DNA of 64,000 bases from Aquibacillus rhizosphaerae (GCF_030282825.1 NZ_JASTZU010000012.1:1-64000), one strand, 5' to 3'. Numbered from the stretch's first letter, positions 9,269-18,420 are shown. Notes: generated from the sequence alone by a model not told the origin. Program-made: numbers and translations.

Positions 9269-9841
9269 ATGAAACAATGGAATATTTTCTTAGCCTTTTT
9301 TCGAGTTGGAATGCTTGGTTATGGTGGTGGACCATCATCTATTCCACTCGTTCAGAAGGAAGTAGTTGAAAAATATAAATGGATGGACGATGAAGAGTTT
9401 GCTAACATACTAGCTTTAGGTAATTCATTACCAGGTCCGATTGCAACAAAAATGGCAGGGTATATTGGATACCGGGTATCTGGAATCGTAGGCATGATTA
9501 ATGCTGTACTTGCAACGATTGTACCGACAATTTTTATTATGATTATTTTGCTAACTTTTTTATCTTCCATGAGTAATCAACCATGGGTGAATGGGATGAC
9601 TCAAGCGGTTGTACCAGTAGTCGGTGTCATGTTAGCAGTATTAACGTATGACTTTTTGAAAAAAGCACAAGGAGCACTAGGTTGGATAATTACGATTATA
9701 TTAGCGATTGCTTCGTTACTTCTAATTGAGTGGGCAGGAATACACCCTGGTATTTTAATTGCTATATTGTTGATTTATGCATTAGTGAAACCGGATAAAA
9801 AAGAAGGTACAGATAAGCAGAAAGAAGGGCAGTCTTCATGA
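9269..9841 (+). CDS. ywrB: Chromate transporter, short N-type subunit
   Basis: A membrane protein of 190 residues from the CHR family, carrying the family motif GGGP near the start and GNSLPGPIATKMAGYIGY around residues 50-68. Four to six hydrophobic segments follow. Short CHR proteins are single-domain halves encoded as adjacent pairs; together they make a chromate/sulfate antiporter that lowers chromate in the cytoplasm. The pair here matches ywrB/ywrA in B. subtilis. An upstream TTG (9260) is possible, but ATG 9269 sits at a better distance from AAAGG. The stop overlaps the start of the next gene by 4 bases, so the two are translationally coupled. Confidence 0.85.
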   Translation: MKQWNIFLAFFRVGMLGYGGGPSSIPLVQKEVVEKYKWMDDEEFANILALGNSLPGPIATKMAGYIGYRVSGIVGMINAVLATIVPTIFIMIILLTFLSSMSNQPWVNGMTQAVVPVVGVMLAVLTYDFLKKAQGALGWIITIILAIASLLLIEWAGIHPGILIAILLIYALVKPDKKEGTDKQKEGQSS

Positions 9842-10368
9842 TATATTGGGAGATATTTATAGCTTTTTTCATTCCTGGAATCGTTGGGTATGGCGGAGGA
9901 CCGGCATCGATTCCGTTAGTAGAGAAGGAAGTTGTTGATCGATTCGGATGGATGTCGGTAAATGACTTTAGTGAGATGTTAGCAATGGCTAATGCGTTAC
10001 CAGGTCCGATTGCGACGAAAATGGCCGGATATATTGGATTTGAACAAGGTGGGATTTTAGGAGCGATTATTGGTGTTTTCGCAACAGTAGCTCCTTCATT
10101 AATTTTAATGATTGTATTATTACGGATTTTGATGAGATTTAAAGACTCGCCAAAGGTTAAACGAATGACTACATTAATTAGACCAACTATCGCTATTTTG
10201 CTTGGAGTTATGGCGTTTAGTTTCTTTCAAACGTCTTATATCGATTCAGGTATTTGGCAAATGCTAGCCATCGCTATTGTTAGTTTTATTTTAATGGAGA
10301 GATTAAAGGTTCATCCTGCTTTTGTAATTGTGGCTTCTTTAGTGTACGGAGCGGTATTTTTAGGATGA
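9838..10368 (+). CDS. ywrA: Chromate transporter, short C-type subunit
   Basis: The second half of the short-chain CHR pair, 176 residues, again with GYGGGP at the start and NALPGPIATKMAGYIGF near residues 52-68. It is clearly a paralogue of the preceding protein, and the two presumably sit in the membrane in opposite orientations as a heterodimer, as shown for the B. subtilis pair. It starts with ATG inside the stop region of the upstream gene (ATGA overlap). Substrate assignment rests on the family; some relatives may prefer other oxyanions. Confidence 0.85.
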   Translation: MIYWEIFIAFFIPGIVGYGGGPASIPLVEKEVVDRFGWMSVNDFSEMLAMANALPGPIATKMAGYIGFEQGGILGAIIGVFATVAPSLILMIVLLRILMRFKDSPKVKRMTTLIRPTIAILLGVMAFSFFQTSYIDSGIWQMLAIAIVSFILMERLKVHPAFVIVASLVYGAVFLG

Positions 10369-10694
10369 AAATTGATTTGCCAGGCCTGTATTCAAGGATA
10401 CCTTGATACAGACTTATATAATGTTTATTGTCATGAAAATAAGTCTTCAATTGTGGCAATTCTGTGGAAATGTTGTAATTAAAATGTAAAAACATCGAAG
10501 GAAGACTGTTATAACAGGAAAACGGTTTTATATGTGGAAATGAAAAGGTTGAAACGAAACAAGCCTTATGTTTAAATGAAAAAGTAACAAAAAAAGTAAC
10601 TATTTAATATGTAGATGATGAAAGATAAGTCATGGTTTACAACCATTATGGATATGTTACAAAATTAAGCAACATATGCGGAAGGAGAATTTTT
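10369..10694. other. Intergenic region with a weak hairpin
   Basis: A stem formed by CTGTATTCAAGG and CCTTGATACAG (10386-10411) follows the transporter genes but lacks a T-run, so termination is uncertain. The rest is AT-rich, and I see no gene in it. Confidence 0.45.
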
Positions 10695-11495
10695 TTGAGA
10701 AAAAAATCATTTTTAAGTTTAATCCTAGTTGTTCTGGTATCTTTATTAGCTGCCTGCGGCGGTGAGGATGAAGCAACAGAAGAAAACAATGCAGACCAAC
10801 AAGAGGAAGAAACAACTGAAAGTGCAGAAGAAACTGAAGGCACGGAAGGCGAAGCTGCAACTGAGGCACCAGAACCTGATTTAGAAGGTGTTCCTGAAGT
10901 TGTTGCGGAAGTAAATGGTGAAGAAATATTAAAAGAAGAATTTGAATCTGCGTATGTTGGGCAATTCCAACAAGCTGCAATGCAATCCCAAATGTCTGGC
11001 CAACAGCTTGACCAGGATCAATTAAAAACACAGATTGCAGAAAGTTTAATCGGACAGAAACTACTTATCCAAGAAGCGGATAACAGTGGTATAGAGGCTT
11101 CAAAAGGAGATATTAATGACACATTAGTAGAATTAGCTGAACAAAATGGTCTTGAATCTAAGGATGAATTCCTAGCTGCACTGGAAGAACAAGGCATGAG
11201 TGAAGAAGAGGTAATGTCACAAGTATCAACACAAGTGAAATTAGATCAATTAATTGCAAATGAATCTGGTGATATCGACCCGTCAGAAGAAGAGTTGCAA
11301 CAATTGTATGACCAATATAAAGCTCAGCAAGAACAGATGGGTGGACAAGATGGAGAAGCAGCAGAAGTTCCATCTTTTGATGAAATGAAACCACAATTAG
11401 AACAACAAGTTAAAAGTCAAAAACAAAACCAAGCGTATCAAACACTTGTTGAAAAACTTCGTGAAGATGCAGAGGTTACTAACCACTTGTCATAA
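10695..11495 (+). CDS. SurA-N-domain lipoprotein (extracellular chaperone-like)
   Basis: A 266-residue lipoprotein. It has a type II signal peptide with the lipobox LAAC at residues 18-21, then a strongly acidic Glu/Thr-rich linker to about residue 68. A SurA N-terminal-like helical domain follows from VVAEVNGEEILKEEF. It lacks a recognisable parvulin PPIase domain, unlike PrsA, so it may act as a holdase outside the membrane rather than a prolyl isomerase. I chose the TTG at 10695 because it follows GGAAGGAG at the right spacing and gives a compact signal peptide. An upstream start at 10632 would put 21 residues of non-signal sequence in front. The acidic, Gln-rich composition suits a salt-exposed protein. 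Confidence 0.8.
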   Translation: MRKKSFLSLILVVLVSLLAACGGEDEATEENNADQQEEETTESAEETEGTEGEAATEAPEPDLEGVPEVVAEVNGEEILKEEFESAYVGQFQQAAMQSQMSGQQLDQDQLKTQIAESLIGQKLLIQEADNSGIEASKGDINDTLVELAEQNGLESKDEFLAALEEQGMSEEEVMSQVSTQVKLDQLIANESGDIDPSEEELQQLYDQYKAQQEQMGGQDGEAAEVPSFDEMKPQLEQQVKSQKQNQAYQTLVEKLREDAEVTNHLS

Positions 11496-11500
11496 CGTTT

Positions 11501-11531
11501 AAAACCAGGTCCGAACAGGACCTGGTTTTTT
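11501..11531 (+). terminator. Rho-independent terminator
   Basis: AACCAGGTCC pairs perfectly with GGACCTGGTT around a five-base loop, followed by a T-run. It lies between convergent genes and may serve the SurA-N lipoprotein gene mainly. Confidence 0.9.
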
Positions 11532-11534
11532 ATG

Positions 11535-12185
11535 TTAATACACAATCCGATACAACCCAAATGGATGAGCATATAGACTATAATAATCCAAGTTATAGCA
11601 ATATGCAGCTAAGTAAAATTGTAGCAAGGTTAAGTTACCACTTAGTGCTAACTGGAAATATTCTTCTTTATGATCATCGGGGATAGCTGGATGTAAGTGT
11701 ATCTCATTGATTAAATCTGAAGTATTCGTCTTTATGGCTCTTTCTTTGTATTGATCTGGAATAGATGCTTCCAGCTTATATTTACTAATTTCGCTTACTT
11801 TTTTATCAAGTTGTTTTGCCATTTCTGAACAATCGATAGAAAACTCCTTCGTTAGCACTTGAATCAAATTATATTTAAATCGCCAACTAGTAGCTTCTCT
11901 GTCCATACCTTGTTTTAATACTTTTAGCAGACGATCTAGTTCCGTACTACTCTTATCCTCAGAAATGATACAAGGAAGTGGTCGGTTTTCATGTAAGTGT
12001 TTAGCCGCATCGTAAAATTTAAATCCACTAATTAAAAAATATTTTCCATTAGCTTCTTCTATTTGAAATCTTATCGTGTTTCGGTTTTGAATGGCAGCAC
12101 TTCTTTTTTTAGCAGTTTCGTGATTTACATCATCAACAAAATAGGAGGTTATTTGGTTTACGTTTAAAAACCTGAAAGTTACCAA
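11535..12185 (-). CDS. ParB/sulfiredoxin-like domain protein, uncharacterised
   Basis: A 216-residue soluble protein of unknown role. The first 75 residues resemble a ParB-type nuclease/CTPase fold loosely (NVNQITSYFVDDV, then ANGKYFLISGFKFYDAAK and PLPCIISED), the pattern in which a ParB-like protein reads its 'IDG-H-R' loop. Here the motif is degenerate. The rest is helical and could hold DNA- or protein-binding helices. No signal peptide or membrane segment is seen. It starts with TTG behind GGGAGGGG. Its neighbours do not reveal a job. The ParB resemblance is my reading by eye and may be wrong. Confidence 0.55.
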   Translation of the reverse strand: MVTFRFLNVNQITSYFVDDVNHETAKKRSAAIQNRNTIRFQIEEANGKYFLISGFKFYDAAKHLHENRPLPCIISEDKSSTELDRLLKVLKQGMDREATSWRFKYNLIQVLTKEFSIDCSEMAKQLDKKVSEISKYKLEASIPDQYKERAIKTNTSDLINEIHLHPAIPDDHKEEYFQLALSGNLTLLQFYLAAYCYNLDYYSLYAHPFGLYRIVY

Positions 12186-12412
12186 TCGCTACCCCTCCCA
12201 TTCAATTTGTAGTTACAGTTCATTTGTTTTATTGTATGAAGGAAATAGTTTGTCTTATGCACTATTTAATCTAAATAGGAACTACTTTTAGCTGCCTTAA
12301 AATTTGTTGAATCCGATGTAACTACTAAATAATAACAAAATGGATATTTATGTTAAAATAAATGTAGAGTTTTTCCAAATATGTTTTGTTTAAAAAAGTT
12401 CTTTTCGTAACC

Positions 12413-13050
12413 ATTGTTGCATTATAGCCGTCGAACTTGATAGAAAGTTTGCACTAATTCTAACGCGATATATTTTCTTTTAAAAATGCCATATAGACAG
12501 GAACTGCGGAAATTCACTACGCTTTCCACGGGCTTGCGCTGAGTCTCCTCGCTCGAAAAGAACGCTCTCTGTGGGGTCTCATCGTCTTCGCTTTTCCCGT
12601 AGGAGTCTCCGTGAATTTCCTTCGCTAGTATGATTTATTTAAAAAAACACGAAATAGTTTCTCCCTGAAATGTAGATTTGTTATTAGAATGTAACTCTTA
12701 GATTTAGTTTGAAACTATATTAGTGAAGGCAGAATGCGCAGACTCCTCGAAAATATAAATCGATTTTCATCGTGCGATGTGGATTCAAGTAGCTTTCCTT
12801 GTCCTACGGGAACAGCGAATGTTTTAGGGTGGGGCGAGTAATCGCAGTCCCACGAGTTGAAGATCCACTCAGAAGCGATCTTCTTCTGAGTTAGCTGAAG
12901 CCGTGCCGTGGAAAGCGGAGTATTCTGCCGGAACGAAGTATTACAACTCTATCACCATTCAAACAAAAAAGAATTTTACAAATGTAAAGAATACTTAGTG
13001 CAGACTTTATATATTATCTGTCATAAACAACCTTTTAGAAAACAGCTTTA
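12413..13050. repeat. Composite dispersed repeat, copy A
   Basis: The outer ends (about 12413-12458 and 12988-13050) match those of copies B and C. Inside are two hairpin-rich modules. Module X (12506-12622) is the reverse complement of the block around CTCAGCGCGAGCCCACGGAA in copies B and C. Module Y (about 12727-12940) is the reverse complement of the B block that starts GGCAGAATACTCCGCTTTCC. No open frame of note occurs; the whole 12186-13098 gap appears non-coding. Confidence 0.75.
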
Positions 13051-13098
13051 ACGAAAGTAATGATGGGAAATAAATTATAGATTACCCGAGGTGACATT

Positions 13099-13503
13099 AT
13101 GTTTAAAATAATTGTTCTGATTGTCTTTATATTTCTTATATATCTAGCTCTAAAAGGAGAAAGAAAAGCTGTCAAATTTACCGTTCTGACCTATTTCTCT
13201 TTATTGTCGATCATATTTATTTCCGGAATTATTAACATTTCAAATAAATATCATCTATACGATGGCCCTGTTTTAGATAATGGTTTCAGGAGTCTTAACG
13301 ATTGGGTTAGTGTATTTTCATATTTATTCATTATTCCTACATTTTTGATTATTGCTTACAAGCTATTTAAATTAGCTCAAAGTCGGTATGATAGGATTTT
13401 GATAAAAATTGTTATGTACATAGTTTGGCTAGCCGTATTAATGGGAGTAAGTTATGTATCATTGTTTATTTTCATCCTAACATTTTATGGATTTGCTCCT
13501 TAA
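13099..13503 (+). CDS. Small integral membrane protein, unknown
   Basis: A 134-residue hydrophobic protein with about four membrane segments: residues 3-20, 28-48, 71-90 and 105-130. A more polar loop (NKYHLYDGPVLDNGFRSLND) lies between the second and third. It starts at ATG behind GAGGTGA. I recognise no family. It stands alone between a dispersed repeat and a hairpin, so its context says nothing about function. Confidence 0.65.
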   Translation: MFKIIVLIVFIFLIYLALKGERKAVKFTVLTYFSLLSIIFISGIINISNKYHLYDGPVLDNGFRSLNDWVSVFSYLFIIPTFLIIAYKLFKLAQSRYDRILIKIVMYIVWLAVLMGVSYVSLFIFILTFYGFAP

Positions 13504-13584
13504 ATTACCTCGTTTTTGTGGAAAGGGTATAGGCAAAGAAAAAGATTATTAAAAAGTACAAAATGAATCGTGCATTGTATGTAG

Positions 13585-13622
13585 AAGGAGTCCACCACAA
13601 TATTTATAGTGGTGGACTCCTT
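13585..13622. terminator. Bidirectional hairpin between convergent genes
   Basis: AAGGAGTCCACCAC and GTGGTGGACTCCTT form a perfect 14-bp stem around a ten-base loop. T-runs are poor on both sides, so it may be a weak terminator or a processing signal. Confidence 0.65.
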
Positions 13623-13746
13623 CTGATTCGTATTGAGAAGATCTAAACTAATACCCTTTGGATTGTTACGGCTCCCTATAAGCTATGCAGGTCCAACTGA
13701 AAGGAATCCACAACTATCTCGAATTTCTTTTAATTGATTTATTAGT

Positions 13747-14505
13747 CTAGGAATTTGTTAAGAGGTTAATTTCTTCTTTTTTAAAACGATTATGTAGCTG
13801 TTGAACAAATGGTAGTGTATTTGGACTATCTCCATGAAGACAAATCGTGTCAGCCTTTATAGAAATTTTATTTCCTTGCATCGTTGTTGCTGTGCCTGTC
13901 TTTATCATTTGGATAACCTGATTCATCGCTTGTTCATCGTTTGTAAGGAGGGCACCGGTTACTGTTCTTGGAGTTAGCGTTCCATCTTCTTGATAGGAAC
14001 GATCAGCGAAAACCTCATGAGCCACTTTTAATCCTAACTTTTCCCCGGCTTTGGTTAGATGACTATGTGATAAACCAAATAAAGTTAAGTCTGAATCAAT
14101 ATCGTAAATAGCCTGTGCTATTGCCTCCGCAATTTCTTGGTCATTTGCTGCAAGGTTATACAAAGCACCGTGCGGTTTAACATGATAAAGGTTACTATTG
14201 TTCACTTTGACAAAACCGAATAACGCTCCAACTTGATACGTGATTAGTTGGTAAGCTTCCTTTGCAGTTATATGCATGATACGTCTGCCAAATCCATTTA
14301 AATCGGGAAGACCGGGATGTGCGCCAATTCGAACATTATGTTTGATGGCTAGTTTAACTGTTGCATCCATTGTTGCAGGGTCACCAGCATGAAATCCACA
14401 AGCGATATTAGCCGAGGTAATATATTTAACTATTTCTTGATCATTTCCAAGCTGGTAGTTACCATAACCCTCTCCGATATCGCAATTTAAATCGATGGTG
14501 TACAT
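13747..14505 (-). CDS. pxpA: 5-oxoprolinase subunit A (LamB/YcsF family)
   Basis: A 252-residue LamB/YcsF-family protein. The N-terminus YTIDLNCDIGEGYGNYQLG, the NIACGFHAGDP block and RIGAHPGLPD are diagnostic. With PxpB and PxpC it forms the bacterial ATP-dependent 5-oxoprolinase that opens pyroglutamate to glutamate. It is the last gene of a three-gene operon and overlaps pxpC by 19 bases. I chose the ATG at 14505, nine bases behind GGGAGGA, over longer starts at 14523 and 14514. 5-Oxoproline arises from spontaneous cyclisation of Gln/Glu and from glutathione turnover; the GGT-like gene 5 kb upstream might feed the same pool, but that link is speculative. Confidence 0.92.
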   Translation of the reverse strand: MYTIDLNCDIGEGYGNYQLGNDQEIVKYITSANIACGFHAGDPATMDATVKLAIKHNVRIGAHPGLPDLNGFGRRIMHITAKEAYQLITYQVGALFGFVKVNNSNLYHVKPHGALYNLAANDQEIAEAIAQAIYDIDSDLTLFGLSHSHLTKAGEKLGLKVAHEVFADRSYQEDGTLTPRTVTGALLTNDEQAMNQVIQMIKTGTATTMQGNKISIKADTICLHGDSPNTLPFVQQLHNRFKKEEINLLTNS

Positions 14506-15470
14506 ACGTTCCATTCCTCCCATTTTAATTGAGTGGCAGCGCGTAAGCTGTTTAATTCTTGTTCTTTTTTATATAATAATGCCTGGGCTTCTTCCAACGA
14601 GCATTTTTTAAATATGAATCCTTGACTAGGTAATAGTTGACTCAGTTTTGGAATATCCGCTTGAATCACTTGGCCTATTTTCGGGTATCCACCAGTTGGT
14701 TGGCTGTCAGCCATAAGCACAATTGGTTGTCCATTTGCTGGTACTTGGATTGTTCCAAATGTAGTAGCCTCCGTAATTAAGTTTTGTTTCGTTTTTAGTT
14801 TGAGCTTTGCTCCTGTTAAACGGTAACCCATTCGATTAGATTGGGTTGTAGTATAAAAAATTTCAGATTCAAAGTCTTTAATCGATTTATCCGTGAACCA
14901 GTGATATTGTTGCCCTTCTATAAAATGAATGACAGGCTTCTCCATGTTTAAGTAACGAACGATTGTGGAACCTAAACCCCAATTGAAGTTAGAACTTTTA
15001 ATTGGGGTATGAATAGGAATTATATCTCCAGCTTTTAATGTGCGCCCTTCGTATCCACCTACTTGTACGTTTAAGGCAGTACTCTTACTGTTTAAAAATG
15101 GTGGTATGTTGAATCCACCTTTCACAGATAAATAGGTATGAAGGCCATTTCGGCCAGTTCGAAGTTGTAACGAATCTCCAGCATGAACGGCTAGTACCTT
15201 ATTCATCAACACAGGTTTACCATTTATTTTTGGAGACATATTTGCCCCTGTTAAAGCGATCACCATATCTGATTCGAAGCTAATACTCGGACCAATGAAA
15301 CTCATTTCAATAACAGCTTCATTATCATCATTGCCTAGTAGGATGTTTGCTAGTCTCATGGCTTTGGAATCAATGGCTCCGTTTGTTGAGAAACCGAGTG
15401 ATTGAAATCCAAATCTCCCTAAGTCCTGTATAGTAGTCTGTAATCCTTCTTCTATGATTCGAATTGCCAT
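14487..15470 (-). CDS. pxpC: 5-oxoprolinase subunit C (biotin-dependent carboxyltransferase-like)
   Basis: A 327-residue protein of the KipA/allophanate-hydrolase-C2 family. It starts with IEEGLQTTIQDLGRFGFQSLG and carries GAIDSKAMRLANILLGN, both typical of the family. Near residues 250-270 is the PIVLMADSQPTGGYPKIGQV motif. It is the third component of the 5-oxoprolinase complex, thought to bind substrate together with PxpB. It overlaps pxpB by 19 bases at its 5' end and pxpA by 19 at its 3' end, which argues for tight co-translation. Older annotations call such genes kipA or antagonist of KipI. Confidence 0.9.
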   Translation of the reverse strand: MAIRIIEEGLQTTIQDLGRFGFQSLGFSTNGAIDSKAMRLANILLGNDDNEAVIEMSFIGPSISFESDMVIALTGANMSPKINGKPVLMNKVLAVHAGDSLQLRTGRNGLHTYLSVKGGFNIPPFLNSKSTALNVQVGGYEGRTLKAGDIIPIHTPIKSSNFNWGLGSTIVRYLNMEKPVIHFIEGQQYHWFTDKSIKDFESEIFYTTTQSNRMGYRLTGAKLKLKTKQNLITEATTFGTIQVPANGQPIVLMADSQPTGGYPKIGQVIQADIPKLSQLLPSQGFIFKKCSLEEAQALLYKKEQELNSLRAATQLKWEEWNVCTPSI

Positions 15471-16159
15471 TGTTTCCCCTCCAACCTATCAAACTCTTGT
15501 TTTGTAATCGAATAAAATTGGACTCTGTCACCAGCTTGCAATAATGTTGGTTGCTTTTTATGTAATTGTAGGAGGGGAATTGGAGTCCGGCCGATAATTT
15601 GCCATCCACCAGGTGTGGAACTAGGATAAATACCTGTTTGATTACCAGCAATACCTACAGATCCGGCTTCTATTTTTTTCCGAGGTGATTGTTTTCGTGG
15701 TGTAGAAATTTTAGTATTCATTCCACCTAAAAAAGGAAATCCTGGTGAAAAACCTAAGAAATAAACAGGATAAGTAGGTGCAGTGTGTAGTTCGATTACT
15801 TCTTCTTGCGATAAGTGATTTACTTTTGCAACTTCTTCTAAGTCTAGAGCGAATGGATCTAGATAACAAACAGGAATTCGGACGGTTTTCGAGTTAGTCT
15901 GTTGTTGATCAAGTTCTTTTATATAAGCCTTCAGCATGACACAAAGTTTGTTAAACGGGAATTTCTCCATTACCAGTGGTTCATAATAAATCGTTAATGT
16001 CGTATAAGTTGGAACTGCTTCAATGAATCCATTGAAAGGGTCTTCTAATAGTTTTCTAGCTAATTGATGAACTTTAGCATTTGTCTCCGTGTGTATTTCG
16101 TTTCCGAAATGCACGGTAATTGCTGTTTCATTTAAAGCTGAGTAAGTAACGTTGTTCAT
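15452..16159 (-). CDS. pxpB: 5-oxoprolinase subunit B (KipI-like)
   Basis: A 235-residue KipI/allophanate-hydrolase-C1 family protein. Motifs are ETAITVHFGNEI near the start, a central PVCYLDPFALDLEEVA, and GFSPGFPFLGGM, with PRKKIEAGSVGIAGNQTGIYP following. It forms the 5-oxoprolinase complex with PxpA and PxpC. In B. subtilis the homologue KipI was first described as an inhibitor of the sporulation kinase KinA, so a regulatory side role is possible. The ATG at 16159 sits eight bases from GGAG; the upstream GTG at 16168 would touch the ribosome-binding site. It is the first gene of the operon. Confidence 0.9.
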   Translation of the reverse strand: MNNVTYSALNETAITVHFGNEIHTETNAKVHQLARKLLEDPFNGFIEAVPTYTTLTIYYEPLVMEKFPFNKLCVMLKAYIKELDQQQTNSKTVRIPVCYLDPFALDLEEVAKVNHLSQEEVIELHTAPTYPVYFLGFSPGFPFLGGMNTKISTPRKQSPRKKIEAGSVGIAGNQTGIYPSSTPGGWQIIGRTPIPLLQLHKKQPTLLQAGDRVQFYSITKQEFDRLEGKQWQFES

Positions 16160-16330
16160 AGCAAACACTCCATTTCTATACTTGTTTTTATTTTACCGTA
16201 TCCAATAGGGGAATAGTAAATAATACGATTAGAAAATTTGTTCTAAATAGGTCTATTTTTAATAGAATGAAAGTATGAGATTAATAGATTTTGGAGATGC
16301 TTGAAGATATAAGCTTTGAGGGGGAGAATG

Positions 16331-17236
16331 ATGTTTCGCAATTGTTTAACACTACTAGGAGTATGGACTTTGTTGCTTTTAGTCGCATGTGGGAGTTCCA
16401 TCGAAACAAATGAAGCAGAGTTAAGGTCTAATACAGACAAGAGCTCCATCGAAACAGATGAAGCAGATTTAAGATCTAATACAGACAAGAGTTCTACCGA
16501 AACAAATGAAGCAGAGATAAGATCTAATACAGACAAGAGCTCCATCGAAACAGATGAAGCAGAGTTAAAATCTAATACAGATAAAAGTAAGGATACACCG
16601 CCAAAGATAACCAGACAAGAGTTAGTGGAACTGACGGATCATTTAGATGAGGTTCATCGCGAAGTGGTCGATACAATCGAGACGAATGGTTGGTATGAGT
16701 CTATGGATGAGATAATACCCTCTGAAAGTCAATTTGAAAAGGAAGTACGACCGATTGTCACTCCTTTTTTTACAGATGCATTTGTTACAAATACTATTAT
16801 TGAAAATATGGAGGCCTTTTTTTGTTATTGTGATGCCCCAGGGCCTCTTCAAGGTACAATGAAACCGGATCTATCCGCAGAAATTGAGCAGTCAGATGAC
16901 CGTGTTCAATTTCATGCCTATCGTCCTGCAAATGAAATAAATAGTGGTAGCAAAGTAATGGTGACCGCTTTATGGGAACAGAATCAATGGAAAATTAATT
17001 CGTTTGAAAATGTGTTTAGCTCGCATGAGCAATCATTTAAGCTATCTCTGGAGCAAATTATCGAATACTATAAAACCAAAGATGTGGAAATTAGTCACGT
17101 AGATACGAAGGAAATTGCAACAGAGGATGTCGTGTATATTTTTGAAACAAAAAAAAGTAAGGAATTAATTGCTGTACATTCTCGTGATTGGTTTACGATT
17201 GAAGGTGAGAAGCAGATTGAACAATTCTATCCATAA
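16331..17236 (+). CDS. Repeat-bearing lipoprotein, unknown function
   Basis: A 301-residue lipoprotein: signal peptide with lipobox LLVAC near residue 20, then four tandem 16-residue units of the type SSIETNEAELRSNTDK (residues 22-85). After a short linker comes a globular domain of about 200 residues (ITRQELVELTDHLDEVH onward, ending in an ETKKSKELIAVHSRDWF beta-hairpin). The repeats look like a flexible spacer that lifts the globular domain through the wall. The domain resembles none I can name; its NTF2-like or lipoprotein-regulator character is only a guess. I chose ATG 16331, after AGGGGGAG; 16328 and a TTG at 16316 are alternatives. Confidence 0.75.
   Translation: MFRNCLTLLGVWTLLLLVACGSSIETNEAELRSNTDKSSIETDEADLRSNTDKSSTETNEAEIRSNTDKSSIETDEAELKSNTDKSKDTPPKITRQELVELTDHLDEVHREVVDTIETNGWYESMDEIIPSESQFEKEVRPIVTPFFTDAFVTNTIIENMEAFFCYCDAPGPLQGTMKPDLSAEIEQSDDRVQFHAYRPANEINSGSKVMVTALWEQNQWKINSFENVFSSHEQSFKLSLEQIIEYYKTKDVEISHVDTKEIATEDVVYIFETKKSKELIAVHSRDWFTIEGEKQIEQFYP
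16394..16585 (+). repeat. Four tandem 48-bp in-frame repeats
   Basis: Four units of 48 bp encode 16 residues each. Units two and four are almost identical, as are parts of one and three, which suggests duplication of a two-unit block. The fourth has drifted at its 3' end (AAATCTAATACAGATAAA). Confidence 0.9.
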
Positions 17237-17273
17237 AAAATGAGCGGACCATTTGATGACCGCTCATTTTTTA
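17235..17273. terminator. Bidirectional rho-independent terminator
   Basis: AAAATGAGCGG and CCGCTCATTTT pair around a 12-base loop with A and T runs on both flanks. It separates the convergent lipoprotein and exporter genes. Confidence 0.85.
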
Positions 17274-17288
17274 TACCAATTACCTTTG

Positions 17289-18326
17289 TTAAGAATCATT
17301 AATGATTGCTTCTACCAAATTAAAAATGGATAATAGTTCATATAAAATGATAATTTCTGCACTGAAAAAAGTTGTTGAATTACTTTCTTGTCGCTTTCCC
17401 TCACTTTTTTTACTTCGCCAAAAATGTTCCATTAATCCGTGTACTTGTTGTTGGTGATTTTTTAATGAAAAATGATCAGGATATTTCATTGCATCGACTA
17501 ACGCATCAACAGCGTCTATCAGTTGATCACTCTCTTGCTTGCTCCAATTCACCGTATCCAATGGAGTATTGATTAAGTTACCGATATGATAATGAATTAG
17601 GCGTAAGGAAGACAATTTGTCTTGCTCGTCTTCGAATAGTTTCTTTGTCGCGTTATCTAACTTATGATATTTCGCTTCTTCTTTTTGAAACCGGACGAGC
17701 ATGTCGTTATGATCCAATTCTTTTTTTAGTCGTGTAAATGTCTGTTTAATCACTAATGGATTGTTTTGTCCATTATCTTTATTTTGAAACAGGTGGTGCG
17801 TGATGACTTCAAGCTCTTCTCCAGTCGTTTGTAGAAGGCGATCGATATTTGTTAAAATCCTTTTGGAGTAGTTGGGTGGTAGTACAAACATATTTACTAG
17901 CGTGGAAATAATTAAACCAATTGTTGTTGTCCCAAGACGGATGAAAAATGAAAAGAGGAAATTACCGTGAATAACCTCAATCATTGCTACCGAGGTTAAT
18001 GTAGCCACAAGTAAACCTGCATGTAATCTTAATTTGAAACATGTAATGATGGTAAACAATGCTGCGCCCGTATATGTAATGGGGGAGTTCCCGAATAAAA
18101 AAATGAAAAGCACTGCATAAGCTGATCCAATTGCAGATGCAGGAAATCGAACGATTCCTTTTTTAATAGAATCTGAAACAGTAGGTTCAATGGTGACAAT
18201 GGCAGTAATTACCGCAAAAACGGCAGGCCAATCTAATGCTTGGCAAATCAATGAAGTTAAAAATACAGCCAAGCCTGTTTTAACAATTCTACTACCAATA
18301 AATTTGAAACGTAATTTTTTTATCAT
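17289..18326 (-). CDS. FUSC/aromatic-acid-exporter family membrane protein
   Basis: A 345-residue protein with an N-terminal half of about five hydrophobic segments (residues 12-150). The motif FPASAIGSAYAVLF and the early GSRIVKTGLAVFLT are typical of the ArAE_1/FUSC family. A cytoplasmic, helix-rich C-terminal half (about 160-345) is like that of B. subtilis YgaE/YqjA-type proteins. Relatives export aromatic acids or are of unknown substrate. It is transcribed alone, with a weak start context at the ATG 18326 (GAGGGTGGACC upstream). It lies beside the second dispersed repeat. Confidence 0.8.
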   Translation of the reverse strand: MIKKLRFKFIGSRIVKTGLAVFLTSLICQALDWPAVFAVITAIVTIEPTVSDSIKKGIVRFPASAIGSAYAVLFIFLFGNSPITYTGAALFTIITCFKLRLHAGLLVATLTSVAMIEVIHGNFLFSFFIRLGTTTIGLIISTLVNMFVLPPNYSKRILTNIDRLLQTTGEELEVITHHLFQNKDNGQNNPLVIKQTFTRLKKELDHNDMLVRFQKEEAKYHKLDNATKKLFEDEQDKLSSLRLIHYHIGNLINTPLDTVNWSKQESDQLIDAVDALVDAMKYPDHFSLKNHQQQVHGLMEHFWRSKKSEGKRQESNSTTFFSAEIIILYELLSIFNLVEAIINDS

Positions 18327-18420
18327 TTAGGTCCACCCTCTATGCATACTACCCTTAAATTATAACGAACATTCTATGGAAAGAACAAATTATTTTTGAA
18401 TTAGACTTATTTCGTAAATA

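Noticed and set aside
12480-12960. Possible coding region or structured ncRNA
   Set aside because: Comparison with two other places in the window shows it is a copy of a dispersed repeat, without an open frame.
16243-16545. Minus-strand repeat-containing frame
   Set aside because: Antisense of the 48-bp tandem repeats of the lipoprotein; no ribosome-binding site.
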